Shown: positions 56,168-64,000 of the stretch, piece by piece
How positions within the stretch are numbered: position 1 is the first letter of the stretch
Layout of the letters: each line of letters opens with the position of its first letter
Program-made: the position numbers and the translations under genes
NCBI RefSeq assembly: GCF_003337215.1
Contig: NZ_QPIG01000001.1
Location: 1,216,207-1,280,206, forward strand
Length of the DNA: 64,000 nucleotides
Reading direction: 5' to 3'
Source: Oceanihabitans sediminis
Lineage (GTDB): Bacteria > Bacteroidota > Bacteroidia > Flavobacteriales > Flavobacteriaceae
Notes under the pieces: generated by a model
Database searches by the model: none
What the model was told of the DNA's origin: nothing
The model's input: only the letters and a program-made list of their open reading frames with translations

Positions 56168-56584
56168 ATGAAACAAATAGGTGTAATTATAAGTTTTATC
56201 CTTGTACTTTCTAGTTTTGGTTGTAATAATAAAACAACTTCAAAAACTGGAACAGAGATGGGGGAGATCCATATTATTTCTTCAGAAGAAATGCAATCCC
56301 TTTTAAAAATGGGGCAGGTGCAATTGGTAGATGTTAGAACACCACAGGAATTTGAAGGAGGTTATATTGAGAATGCTCAAAATATTGACTTTAACTCTCC
56401 AACTTTTGATGAGGATATACTAAATTTAGATAAAGAAAAACCTGTGATTTTATATTGTCATTCAGGAGGCAGAAGCGCTAATTGTGCTAAAAAAATGCAA
56501 CAAGCTGGTTTTAAAAAAATATATGATTTAGAGGGTGGTATTTCTAGGTGGAAACACAAAGAGCTTCCTGTAGTAGTAGATTAA
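56168..56584 (+). CDS. Rhodanese-domain lipoprotein
   Basis: This 138-residue protein starts at the ATG at 56168 with a lipoprotein signal peptide (lipobox LSSFGC, C19). One rhodanese domain follows: VQLVDVRTPQEFEGGYIENA, active loop YCHSGGRSANCAKKM (C97) and DLEGGISRWKHKELP. An in-frame ATG at 56117 would begin inside the previous gene and bury the signal peptide, so it is rejected. It is the exported partner of the upstream cytoplasmic rhodanese. Substrate unknown. Confidence 0.88.
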   Translation: MKQIGVIISFILVLSSFGCNNKTTSKTGTEMGEIHIISSEEMQSLLKMGQVQLVDVRTPQEFEGGYIENAQNIDFNSPTFDEDILNLDKEKPVILYCHSGGRSANCAKKMQQAGFKKIYDLEGGISRWKHKELPVVVD

Positions 56585-56602
56585 TAAAAATATTGTATTC
56601 AT

Positions 56603-56641
56603 AAAACAAAGACCGCAACATTACGTTGCGGTCTTTGTTTT
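56603..56641 (+). terminator. Terminator after the rhodanese pair
   Basis: A 17-base perfect stem (left arm 56603-56619, right arm 56625-56641, core GACCGCAAC/GTTGCGGTC) around ATTAC, running into TT. The A/T flanks allow it to work for the convergent gene at 56650 as well. Confidence 0.93.
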
Positions 56642-56649
56642 TAACCATA

Positions 56650-57453
56650 TCATTTAAGTAGTAGTTTTTTATGAATAATACCTTGATCGGTATGAATCCT
56701 TACAACTCCATAGTTTTCATTTGTAAAAGTAGTAGCTAGGCGTATTGTGTTCGTGTTTAAGTTTTCTTGGTTTATGATTCGTTTTCCTAATAGGTTGTAC
56801 ATTTCTAACTTTAAGATTGTAGCATTAGATTTTACATAAACATCTTTAGTCTGACTTAAATACGAAATGGTAGTTTCTTCTTTATTATTATCTGATATAG
56901 ACAATTGAGTGCCAGAGCTATTTTCAACCGAGCCTTCCGTATCATTTTTAAAGGCAATATAATACCTGTCTAAGTAAGTTCCTTCGCTAACGGTATCTTC
57001 AAAATCTATTTCATTTAATAAGGTGTAGCAGTTATGTAAAGCATCGTATAAGAATACATCAATCGTAGTTTCAAAATTCTCTAAAGTATCTAGAGAAATA
57101 GAGATGTCTCCAGAATTTGAAATAAACATTCCTAAGGGGTACTGTTTTGTGTCGTTAAAAGCACCAACGCCTTGAATAACATACCTTTCATCTTCAATCA
57201 TCCAGTTTAAATCATCAGGAAAAGTGTCTCCAACCAAAGCATCATACCCATAATCCACACTATCTGTAGCACTATTGTCTGAAATAAACCCCAAGAGTAG
57301 ATGTCTCACGTATCCATGAGGCGTAGTGAAATCAATACGTACTCGTTGAACCCCATAACTACTAGCTTCTTGAGTGTTTTCGGTTGAAAAAGGGGTTCCA
57401 TAGCTTGTTGTAGCACAAAATACAATAAAACATAAGTAGGTTAGTTTTTTCAT
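56650..57453 (-). CDS. Secreted T9SS protein, stand-alone copy of the giant protein's C-terminal module
   Basis: The 267-residue product starts at the ATG at 57453 with a signal peptide (LTYLCFIVFCATTSYGTPFS). Its body, RVRIDFTTPHGYVRHLLLGF through DYGYDALVGDTFPDDLNWMI and ERYVIQGVGAFNDTKQYPLG, aligns with the end of the giant protein encoded just upstream (RVRLAFKSPEGAERYLLLGF, DYGYDAINADYFPSDMSFLI, EKYVIQGTGVFSADKIYPLS). It ends in a T9SS sorting domain (LKLEMYNLLGKRI, IIHKKLLLK). An in-frame start at 57615 would add 54 residues without export features. It may share the giant's export route or target. Confidence 0.85.
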   Translation of the reverse strand: MKKLTYLCFIVFCATTSYGTPFSTENTQEASSYGVQRVRIDFTTPHGYVRHLLLGFISDNSATDSVDYGYDALVGDTFPDDLNWMIEDERYVIQGVGAFNDTKQYPLGMFISNSGDISISLDTLENFETTIDVFLYDALHNCYTLLNEIDFEDTVSEGTYLDRYYIAFKNDTEGSVENSSGTQLSISDNNKEETTISYLSQTKDVYVKSNATILKLEMYNLLGKRIINQENLNTNTIRLATTFTNENYGVVRIHTDQGIIHKKLLLK

Positions 57454-57512
57454 CTTAATTGGGTTTAAATGATTTGGTGTGCTAATATAAGATAAAAAGC
57501 AGGTGCAGTCTG

Positions 57513-57560
57513 TGAAATGCACAAATAATCGATGAAATGCATTTTTGGGTTTGTATTTCA
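57513..57560 (-). promoter_or_regulatory. Direct repeats TGCATTTCA upstream of the mini T9SS gene
   Basis: On the reverse strand TGCATTTCA occurs twice (57541-57533 and 57521-57513) with a start-to-start distance of 20 bases. A degenerate inverted copy (TGAAATACA on the reverse strand) lies at 57560-57552. Two 9-base direct repeats about two helical turns apart are the layout of LytTR-type and some two-component regulator sites. The repeats end 60 bases before the ATG at 57453. No regulator is identified. Confidence 0.35.
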
Positions 57561-57597
57561 CTTTTAAGAAGAACTCTATTTTTGCAGAAGAATTTGT

Positions 57598-57628
57598 AAA
57601 AAAAATAGCGACCACTGGCCGCTATTTT
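57598..57628 (-). terminator. Intrinsic terminator after the giant protein gene
   Basis: On the reverse strand AAAATAGCGGCCA pairs with TGGTCGCTATTTT (57628-57602, one G-T pair) and is followed by a run of T. It lies 20 bases after the stop at 57648, so the mini gene downstream probably has its own promoter. Confidence 0.85.
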
Positions 57629-57647
57629 AAGTTTAGTTGTGTTTGCT

Positions 57648-60600
57648 TTAATTTTGCTTCACTACAACTTTTTTGTTGATTAGTTTGTTCTCAGAAGTTC
57701 GAATCTTAATGATATAAGTTCCTTCAGCAATTTTTTTCACTGGTATTTTACATTCGTTAGATAATGGCGCATTGTTTTCGTTCCAAGTTTTTACCGTTTG
57801 TCCTAACATATTCACTAAACTTACCTGCTTGATATCAATTGCCATTGGGATGTTTATATAGATTTCATTAGAAGCGTTTAAATAATTTACAATAATATTA
57901 GATATCACTTCATTTTCAATACTAAGTGTTTCCTCTTCTTGGAAGCTAATAAAATATCTATTGTCATAACTTCCTGCATCAAGAGCTATTTGAAATGCAT
58001 CGTCATTAATCCTAGTATAAGTTCCTAGTAGCGAATCGTACACAAAAACATCAATTGCTTCATTAAAGTTTTCAAGAGCTGTTAACCTAACTTCTATTGT
58101 TCCTGTAATGGCTAAATCGATGCTTAATGGATAAATTTTATCAGCACTAAAGACACCTGTACCTTGTATTACGTATTTTTCATTGTCAATTAAGAAAGAC
58201 ATATCGCTAGGGAAGTAGTCAGCATTTATTGCATCATAACCATAGTCATATCCATCACTAGCTTCGTTGTTTGGAGTGAATCCTAATAAAAGATATCTTT
58301 CAGCTCCTTCTGGAGATTTAAATGCTAAACGCACACGTTTTATGAGGTTTTCGCTAGTTTCTGAAGAGGCATTGTTTATTGATTCTGAATTTCTAAAGAA
58401 TAAAGATCCGTCATTTAGAGCTCCTGTAACCGCTTCTCTTTTTCCAATTCTTTGACTATTTTTAAATACTATATTGCCACCTGTATTATTAGCCTTTACA
58501 AAGAATCCTTGTCCTACAGGGATATATCGCTCGGGAACTTTTGTTCCATTACCCCCAGCTATAATTACGCCATCTACCGTTTCAGGTGGAGTAACAGCTG
58601 GATTACCACCAGTTTTTGTATAAGTAGCATATCCCCCTAAATAATCTCGTAAAACATGAGTGTTATTAGAAAAATAATGCTCCCAAAAATATATTTCCCC
58701 ATTTATAGCATGTACATTATCATCTATAAATGCATTTGCATCAATAGCAGATGGATAAGGGTTACCAATTAAAGCTTCATTTGCTCCGGCAATAGAGTTT
58801 TTAATAGTGCCATTATTAGGTATACCTACAAATACATAATTTTGAGTTGTTCCACTAAAAGGTTCTGTGCCATCAGCTCCACTTCCTTTCATAGTAAACC
58901 CAAGACCAATATTAATAAGGTTTGTGTTGCTTACAAAATCCCATTCAGAATAGGTGTTAGCTGTGTTATTTGCATAGGTATATAGCCACCTAGTACTAAC
59001 TTGGGCAGGGTTACTTGCTTGTGCCGTATTATTAGCTGTCCAAGATATAGGTCTATTAAACGGAATTTCTACTGTAGTTGTACCATCTCTAAGTACACCC
59101 CCAATAGAATATTGGTTGGTACTTTCATTGGTTACCATATTTGTTGAAGCGTTCCCTTCTGCTACTGGCGAACCCCAATAGTTGTAATTAAAAGGATTAC
59201 CTGTTCCTTGTTGATCTCGTTCAATATAACCTGCACTAGTATTATCAAAAATACTTTCTCCTACTTGAGTTGGTTTATAACGTTTTTGTACTAATTGTGA
59301 TTCGCCAACAAGGTCTATTTTACCATCAATGTTTAGATATCTAGTAACCCATAACATTTGTCCTTCATTGGTTTCGTTTAATGTACTACTTGGGTCTTGC
59401 ATGCTTAATTCATTAGAATCTACAAACAAACCTAGAAGTGTAATGTCTTTATCTCCAGAGCTAATATTGTGCGATGTTCTAACAATGTTCCAGTCAATTT
59501 TAGTTGTGCCATCAACCCCTATGCTGTTTGGAGAATCCCAAACATTTGGGTGTGCCCATATATTAACATCATTCCAAGTACCGTTAGCTGCTGAGGTGTA
59601 TGGTAAAGGAGCAGATCGTATTTGGTCTGTTGATATGTTTTTCAGTTTCCCTTTTATTGTACTGGAAGTTGACACTAAATACCCGCAAGCCAAGTTTTCT
59701 GGTTCCATTTGGAAGTATGCACTTAGGTTTGACCATTGTAATCCATTAATGTCTAAAGGGATGGTGTTACCCTGAACATTACCAGTAACTAATGGACTTG
59801 GTGAGATTCTTTGGTTCATCATTTCGTGAATTTGATCTTCGCTGAGCGCTAAATCCCAGACTCTAAATTCATCTATCCAACCATTAAAATATTTAATTGG
59901 AATATTGGTTACCTTATCGTCTGTTGCTCCTAAAAAGGCTTTTAGATTATTTGCTCTTGGATTGTTACCAGAACTATCCTTAATTAGAACGCCATCAATA
60001 TATAACTTATAACGATTAGTGTTGAAAGTTAAGGCGATATGATACCAACGATCGGTGTCTATTCTATAAGGGGAAGAAGTGATGCTAGCCGACTGATTGA
60101 CATTAAATGATACCTCTCCCAAACTATTAATGCTTAGGTCATATCCAAAATTGTTACCACCATTGTTTCTATTGTCTCTTTTTGAGAAAATAGTGTGTGT
60201 GCCAGTTATAGATTCCGGTTTAACCCATGCTTCGATACTAAAATTACCAGTGTCTAAATGGAAATTCTCATTTTTAAAATCTACATGATCATCTACTCCA
60301 TCAAAATCAATTTGGTTACAGTTTATGGTTTTTACCTCTATTTCGCTGCTACACCCATCAACAGTCCAAATTAATCTATAAGTACCTTCTTCTGCTGTAA
60401 ATATAGCATCTGGGTCATTTTTAGGGTCTGGGTAGAGTGTAGGGTTATTGGTCGTGAACGCGCCATCACCACAAATATTTCCTGAAACAGTGCCAAGACT
60501 CCAAGTTCCAATATCTCCTGTTCCTGGGTCATCACAGTTAACACAGTCTGCAGGTAGGGTAAATGCTCCTTTTGCAGCGTTTTCTGTGGCAGATTTAGTG

Positions 60601-63600
60601 TTGTCATAAGCATTTAGTTGAATCCTGTTTTTTCCACAATCTGAGCCTAAATAACTAACATTTTCACCTGCATAGGAGTAGGTAACATAAATATCTACTA
60701 GAGCTGTTCCATCTTCATCATAGTTTCTACAACCATTAATTAAAGCAGTTCCTCCATATTGATGGAAGCCTGGAGCATCAGGTACAAAGCTAAAGCCTAC
60801 GCTAGTTTCTCCTTCAACTATTACTGGTTCTTCAGGATCTCCAATACCATCTGTCCATTCAATTTCTGTTTCTACAACTACTTCTTGGTTTATAAATATA
60901 TTATCTAAAGCCCAAGCACTGTCATCTGTTGTTCCTGTAAAAGACCACTTAATACGTACTTCACTTTCTTCTAGATAAGCAGAAAGGTCTATAGAAGTAT
61001 TATCTGTTTCAAAATTATATTCTGTTGGGGTTGAACCAACATAAGATTCTGCTGTTCCCGCATCCCACCAATTTATCGGAGCAGTATTTACAGCGTGCAT
61101 TAATCTAAGTGGAGCGTACGTTACACCACCATCCGTAGATATTTCTATATTAGCATAGTCACCAAATGCAAAATAATAAGCTTGATCAAAATCGAGACTA
61201 GCTGATACCGCATTGGTTAAGTCCATAATTGGAGTTTCTAATGTGGTAGGGTTAGCTCCATCATAAACTAAGTTACCTTTATGGTCTAATTCATAATAAT
61301 TTCCATATGCTATTGCATATTTTCCTTCATTACTACAATATTCAATATTTCCATTAACTTGATTATTACAAGTTTTAGCAGACCAATTTCTAGGTTTTGT
61401 TGCACTACCACCAGCGGTAAATCCATTTGGAAAACCATCAACTAGCCACCCATCAGGATCCTGAGTGTTTAATTGTCCTTGGTTAAAATCTCCTGAAGAA
61501 TCAGGAATAACAGATTGTATTGCAGTGTAATTACTTGTAGCAAGTAAATTAACCTGTTCTCCTAAACAATATTTATTATCCTCGTCAGGACTTGAAACAG
61601 TTGGCGGGTCACTAGGTGGTAAGGCTCTAATGAAAAATTGATTAGAATATTCGAAACAAGTTCCTGTTTGAACTAACACTCTATAGTATGTAGACTCTAA
61701 TGCGCCTACAGGAAAGGTAGCTTGTAAATTTGTAGTTGTATTAGTAACAACTTCCCATACCCCATCATTAACTGCAAATTTTTCCCATTGCACAATGCTT
61801 CCTATTTGATCTATTAAATTCAAGTCTACATTTATAACTTCTCCACAAGAGGATATGTCAATTCCGTTAGAGAATACCGATCCATTAAATGTACCAGTTA
61901 CTGTTCCACCATTTACTTCAATAGGGTTTAGGGTGATATCTTGAGACTGTGTAATGACGTTACCGTTGCTATCAGTAAAGACCCAATCAATGGAATGTGT
62001 TCCACTAAAAGAATAAGGGAATACAAAGTCGTCACCTAATGTTCCTGTAATAACGCTACCATTACAGCCATCAGTTGCTGTAGGTATAGTATCAAAGAAA
62101 CTCATGTCTAGGATTTGACATCCATCAGCAACTATTGGAGGTAGATTTTCTAATTCAGGGATAGGTGCATTGTCTGTAACCTCAATGTTTTGAGGAACGA
62201 TTATAGTGTTACCAGCAGCATCTGTAAACTGCCAATTAATAACATCTGTACCTACAGTTGTGATTGTTAAGTCTGTTAAGGATGTAGTTCCTGTAATTTC
62301 ACCAAGACAATTATCTGTTGTTGTTGGTGGTATTAGTGTTAAAGAGCATTCTCCAACAAGATCAGGTAAACTAGGAGTTGCAGGGGCTTCTGTATCTTTT
62401 ATAATTACGGTTTGCCCTTGTTCTGTAGTATTGCCATTTCCATCATCAAACACCCAAATAACCGTAAATTCTCCCTGTGTAGAATAGGTCGTGGTAGCAG
62501 TAGTTCCAGTAATAATTCCTGCACAAGTATCTGTAGCTGTAGGAGGTGTAAGTGTTACAGAACACTGTACTTCTATTACAGGTAAAGATGATGCATCTGG
62601 AACAGGTGCAACTGTGTCATTAATAAAGATGTTTTGTGTCACATTTGTAGTATTTCCGTTACTATCTTCAATTTGATAGGTTCTAATAATAGTTCCATCA
62701 TTTACAGAAGGACTTGCGGAATCTCCAATATGTATGACGGTAGTTGATCCGCAATTGTCAGCTTCATCTGTTACAACAGTAATATTTGGTTCCGGAACAT
62801 CAGATAAACATTGTACTATAATATCCTCAGGATTGGAGGCTGTAGGCGCTTCATTATCTTCAACGGTAATGTTGAAGGAACAGTTTGTTGCATTGTTTGA
62901 AGCGTCAATAATCGTATATGTAACGGTCGTTGTTCCTAATGGGAAAGTATCTCCTGGGTTATGAGAGCTTGTAACTGTAAAGCCAGCACAGTTGTCTGTA
63001 GCAGTTGGAGCTGTCCATGTTACAATAGCATCACAATTACCTGGGTCACTATCTATAGTGATGTCTGAAGGACAGGTGATTACTGGGTTTTCGTTATCTT
63101 CAACAGTCACATTAAAGGAGCAGGTTGCTGTATTTCCAGAAGCATCTGTAATGGTATACGTTACCTCTGTTGTACCTATAGGGAAAGTGTCTCCGGAACT
63201 ATGAGAGCTTGTAACGGTATACCCAGTACAGTTGTCTGTAGCGGTTGGGTTAGGCCATGTTACCACAGCATTACAGTTACCAGGGTCGTTATCTATATTG
63301 ATATTTACAGGACAACTAATGTTTGGTAGTTCATTGTCTATAACTGTAATATTAAAACTACATGTAGTTGTGTTTCCTGCAATATCTGTAACAACAAAAG
63401 TGTTAGTTGTAGTCCCTACTGGGAATGCAGAACCTGAAGGTAATCCTGTGGTTTGAGTGGTAGTTGCCCCAGTACAATTATCGGTACCTATAGGTGCTGT
63501 GTAGTTTACTACTGCAGCACAGGTTCCTGAATCAACAGGGATATTTGTCATATCCGCAGGACAAGTAATTGTAGGCGGTGTTGTATCATTAACAGTTACC

Positions 63601-64000
63601 GTTTGTGTACAGGTAGCTGTAAGACCAGCGTTATCAGTTACTATCCAAGTTACTGTGGTTTCTCCAAGAGGGAACGTTGCCGGAGCATCATTGGTAACGG
63701 AAGCTACCCCACAATTATCAGCTATAGTTGGAGTTCCTAGAGCAACACTAGTTGCCTCACAAGACGTATCTGCACTTATTACTAGATCCGCAGGACAAGT
63801 AATTGTAGGAGGCGTTGTGTCATTAACAGTTACCGTTTGTGTACAGGTAGCTGTAAGACCAGCGTTATCAGTTACCGTCCAAGTCACTGTGGTTTCTCCA
63901 AGAGGGAACGTTGCCGGAGCATCATTGGTAACGGAAGCTACCCCGCAATTATCAGCTGTAGTTGGAGCCCCTAGAGCAACACTAGTTGCTATACAAGACG
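57648..64000 (-). CDS. Giant secreted HYR-repeat protein with LamG-like region and T9SS tail (N-terminus beyond right edge)
   Basis: The frame is open from the stop at 57648 to the window edge, giving at least 2,117 residues. N-terminal part: nine or more HYR-type repeats of about 75-80 residues, each with a TITCPAD- or VITCPSD-like start, a DNC motif and a TVTYTITDASGN-like end. The last few are degenerate. Then come Ig-like and MAM-like segments (around ASLDFDQAYYFAFGDYANIE), a LamG/concanavalin-like domain (FDGVDDHVDFKNENFHLDTG), a long beta-rich region, the module shared with the mini gene, and a T9SS sorting domain (VNMLGQTVKTWNENN, INKKVVVKQN). It is probably a large surface or released adhesin. 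The GTG at 63887 is an internal codon, not the start. Confidence 0.88.
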   Translation of the reverse strand, partial: SCIATSVALGAPTTADNCGVASVTNDAPATFPLGETTVTWTVTDNAGLTATCTQTVTVNDTTPPTITCPADLVISADTSCEATSVALGTPTIADNCGVASVTNDAPATFPLGETTVTWIVTDNAGLTATCTQTVTVNDTTPPTITCPADMTNIPVDSGTCAAVVNYTAPIGTDNCTGATTTQTTGLPSGSAFPVGTTTNTFVVTDIAGNTTTCSFNITVIDNELPNISCPVNINIDNDPGNCNAVVTWPNPTATDNCTGYTVTSSHSSGDTFPIGTTEVTYTITDASGNTATCSFNVTVEDNENPVITCPSDITIDSDPGNCDAIVTWTAPTATDNCAGFTVTSSHNPGDTFPLGTTTVTYTIIDASNNATNCSFNITVEDNEAPTASNPEDIIVQCLSDVPEPNITVVTDEADNCGSTTVIHIGDSASPSVNDGTIIRTYQIEDSNGNTTNVTQNIFINDTVAPVPDASSLPVIEVQCSVTLTPPTATDTCAGIITGTTATTTYSTQGEFTVIWVFDDGNGNTTEQGQTVIIKDTEAPATPSLPDLVGECSLTLIPPTTTDNCLGEITGTTSLTDLTITTVGTDVINWQFTDAAGNTIIVPQNIEVTDNAPIPELENLPPIVADGCQILDMSFFDTIPTATDGCNGSVITGTLGDDFVFPYSFSGTHSIDWVFTDSNGNVITQSQDITLNPIEVNGGTVTGTFNGSVFSNGIDISSCGEVINVDLNLIDQIGSIVQWEKFAVNDGVWEVVTNTTTNLQATFPVGALESTYYRVLVQTGTCFEYSNQFFIRALPPSDPPTVSSPDEDNKYCLGEQVNLLATSNYTAIQSVIPDSSGDFNQGQLNTQDPDGWLVDGFPNGFTAGGSATKPRNWSAKTCNNQVNGNIEYCSNEGKYAIAYGNYYELDHKGNLVYDGANPTTLETPIMDLTNAVSASLDFDQAYYFAFGDYANIEISTDGGVTYAPLRLMHAVNTAPINWWDAGTAESYVGSTPTEYNFETDNTSIDLSAYLEESEVRIKWSFTGTTDDSAWALDNIFINQEVVVETEIEWTDGIGDPEEPVIVEGETSVGFSFVPDAPGFHQYGGTALINGCRNYDEDGTALVDIYVTYSYAGENVSYLGSDCGKNRIQLNAYDNTKSATENAAKGAFTLPADCVNCDDPGTGDIGTWSLGTVSGNICGDGAFTTNNPTLYPDPKNDPDAIFTAEEGTYRLIWTVDGCSSEIEVKTINCNQIDFDGVDDHVDFKNENFHLDTGNFSIEAWVKPESITGTHTIFSKRDNRNNGGNNFGYDLSINSLGEVSFNVNQSASITSSPYRIDTDRWYHIALTFNTNRYKLYIDGVLIKDSSGNNPRANNLKAFLGATDDKVTNIPIKYFNGWIDEFRVWDLALSEDQIHEMMNQRISPSPLVTGNVQGNTIPLDINGLQWSNLSAYFQMEPENLACGYLVSTSSTIKGKLKNISTDQIRSAPLPYTSAANGTWNDVNIWAHPNVWDSPNSIGVDGTTKIDWNIVRTSHNISSGDKDITLLGLFVDSNELSMQDPSSTLNETNEGQMLWVTRYLNIDGKIDLVGESQLVQKRYKPTQVGESIFDNTSAGYIERDQQGTGNPFNYNYWGSPVAEGNASTNMVTNESTNQYSIGGVLRDGTTTVEIPFNRPISWTANNTAQASNPAQVSTRWLYTYANNTANTYSEWDFVSNTNLINIGLGFTMKGSGADGTEPFSGTTQNYVFVGIPNNGTIKNSIAGANEALIGNPYPSAIDANAFIDDNVHAINGEIYFWEHYFSNNTHVLRDYLGGYATYTKTGGNPAVTPPETVDGVIIAGGNGTKVPERYIPVGQGFFVKANNTGGNIVFKNSQRIGKREAVTGALNDGSLFFRNSESINNASSETSENLIKRVRLAFKSPEGAERYLLLGFTPNNEASDGYDYGYDAINADYFPSDMSFLIDNEKYVIQGTGVFSADKIYPLSIDLAITGTIEVRLTALENFNEAIDVFVYDSLLGTYTRINDDAFQIALDAGSYDNRYFISFQEEETLSIENEVISNIIVNYLNASNEIYINIPMAIDIKQVSLVNMLGQTVKTWNENNAPLSNECKIPVKKIAEGTYIIKIRTSENKLINKKVVVKQN
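63565..64000 (-). repeat. 234-base tandem repeat encoding identical-type HYR units
   Basis: The segment 63565-63798 is repeated at 63799 onward with a period of 234 bases (78 codons). Over the 202 bases that can be compared I count about 13 differences, near 94% identity. The repeats in the 62.4-63.5 kb part are the same domain but much more diverged. The array continues beyond the window, so copy number is unknown. Confidence 0.85.

Noticed and set aside
59329..59775. 148-codon plus-strand open frame inside the giant gene
   Set aside because: It lies antisense to strongly coding sequence with domain structure and shows no signal, motif or promoter.
63885..63887. GTG at 63887 as start codon of the giant protein
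   Set aside because: The same frame continues without a stop to base 64000 and encodes the preceding HYR unit, so it is an internal valine.
63565..64000. Tandem repeats at the right edge considered as CRISPR or non-coding satellite
   Set aside because: The period is 234 bases with no unique spacers, and the reverse strand is an unbroken frame of HYR domains.

Overview
This 64 kb window is AT-rich chromosomal DNA from a member of the Bacteroidota, most probably a marine-type Flavobacteriaceae. Evidence for this: SusC/SusD outer-membrane uptake pairs, proteins ending in type IX secretion (T9SS) sorting domains, lipoproteins with short Bacteroidota-style signal peptides, promoters of the TTG-N19/20-TAnnTTTG type, almost no Shine-Dalgarno sequences, zinc-ligand-poor forms of S14 and L36, and the gene order rplQ-carA-eno-gltA. 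Genus and species cannot be fixed from the sequence alone. I recognised no rRNA, tRNA, CRISPR array, prophage or intact insertion sequence.

Layout. 1-10.2 kb: a truncated alpha-2-macroglobulin-like gene at the left edge (reverse strand), then a TPR protein, the murein-peptide ligase Mpl, RadC, a polysaccharide-deacetylase-like protein, a YjjG-type HAD nucleotidase, RarA, a rhomboid protease and RlmB. 10.2-23.2 kb, all on the reverse strand: two complete SusC-SusD pairs, the downstream one followed by two related lipoproteins, then an orphan Omp85-type outer-membrane protein. No glycoside hydrolase or regulator lies beside them, so the substrate is open. 23.4-40.8 kb: the str, S10, spc and alpha ribosomal clusters run as one block on the plus strand (rpsL to rplQ), including fusA, secY, infA, rpmJ and rpoA. 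Breaks in the block are at rpsJ/rplC (structured leader, intrinsic terminator and a REPIN-like inverted palindrome pair) and at rpsK/rpsD (terminator whose stem contains the next promoter's -33 element).

40.8-51 kb: carA-eno, gltA, a dimethylargininase-like enzyme, a small beta-barrel protein, the citrulline hydrolase CtlX, argS and a convergent K+/H+ antiporter. The run carA, two guanidino/ureido hydrolases and argS gives an arginine/citrulline flavour. 51-56.6 kb: a GEVED-domain T9SS cargo, a cold-shock protein, a reverse-strand group trpG-trpF-small membrane protein-trmL, and a pair of single-domain rhodaneses, one cytoplasmic and one a lipoprotein.

56.6-64 kb, reverse strand: a giant secreted protein of more than 2,100 residues (HYR repeat array, Ig-like and LamG-like regions, T9SS tail) that runs off the right edge, and directly downstream a small secreted protein that is a stand-alone copy of the giant's C-terminal module. 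Most intrinsic terminators are clear, so transcription units can be read with fair confidence. The observations I rate highest are the rpsJ-rplC leader with its REPIN-like element, the giant/mini pair sharing one terminal module, and the two susC genes that share promoter, leader and first ~100 codons but then diverge.
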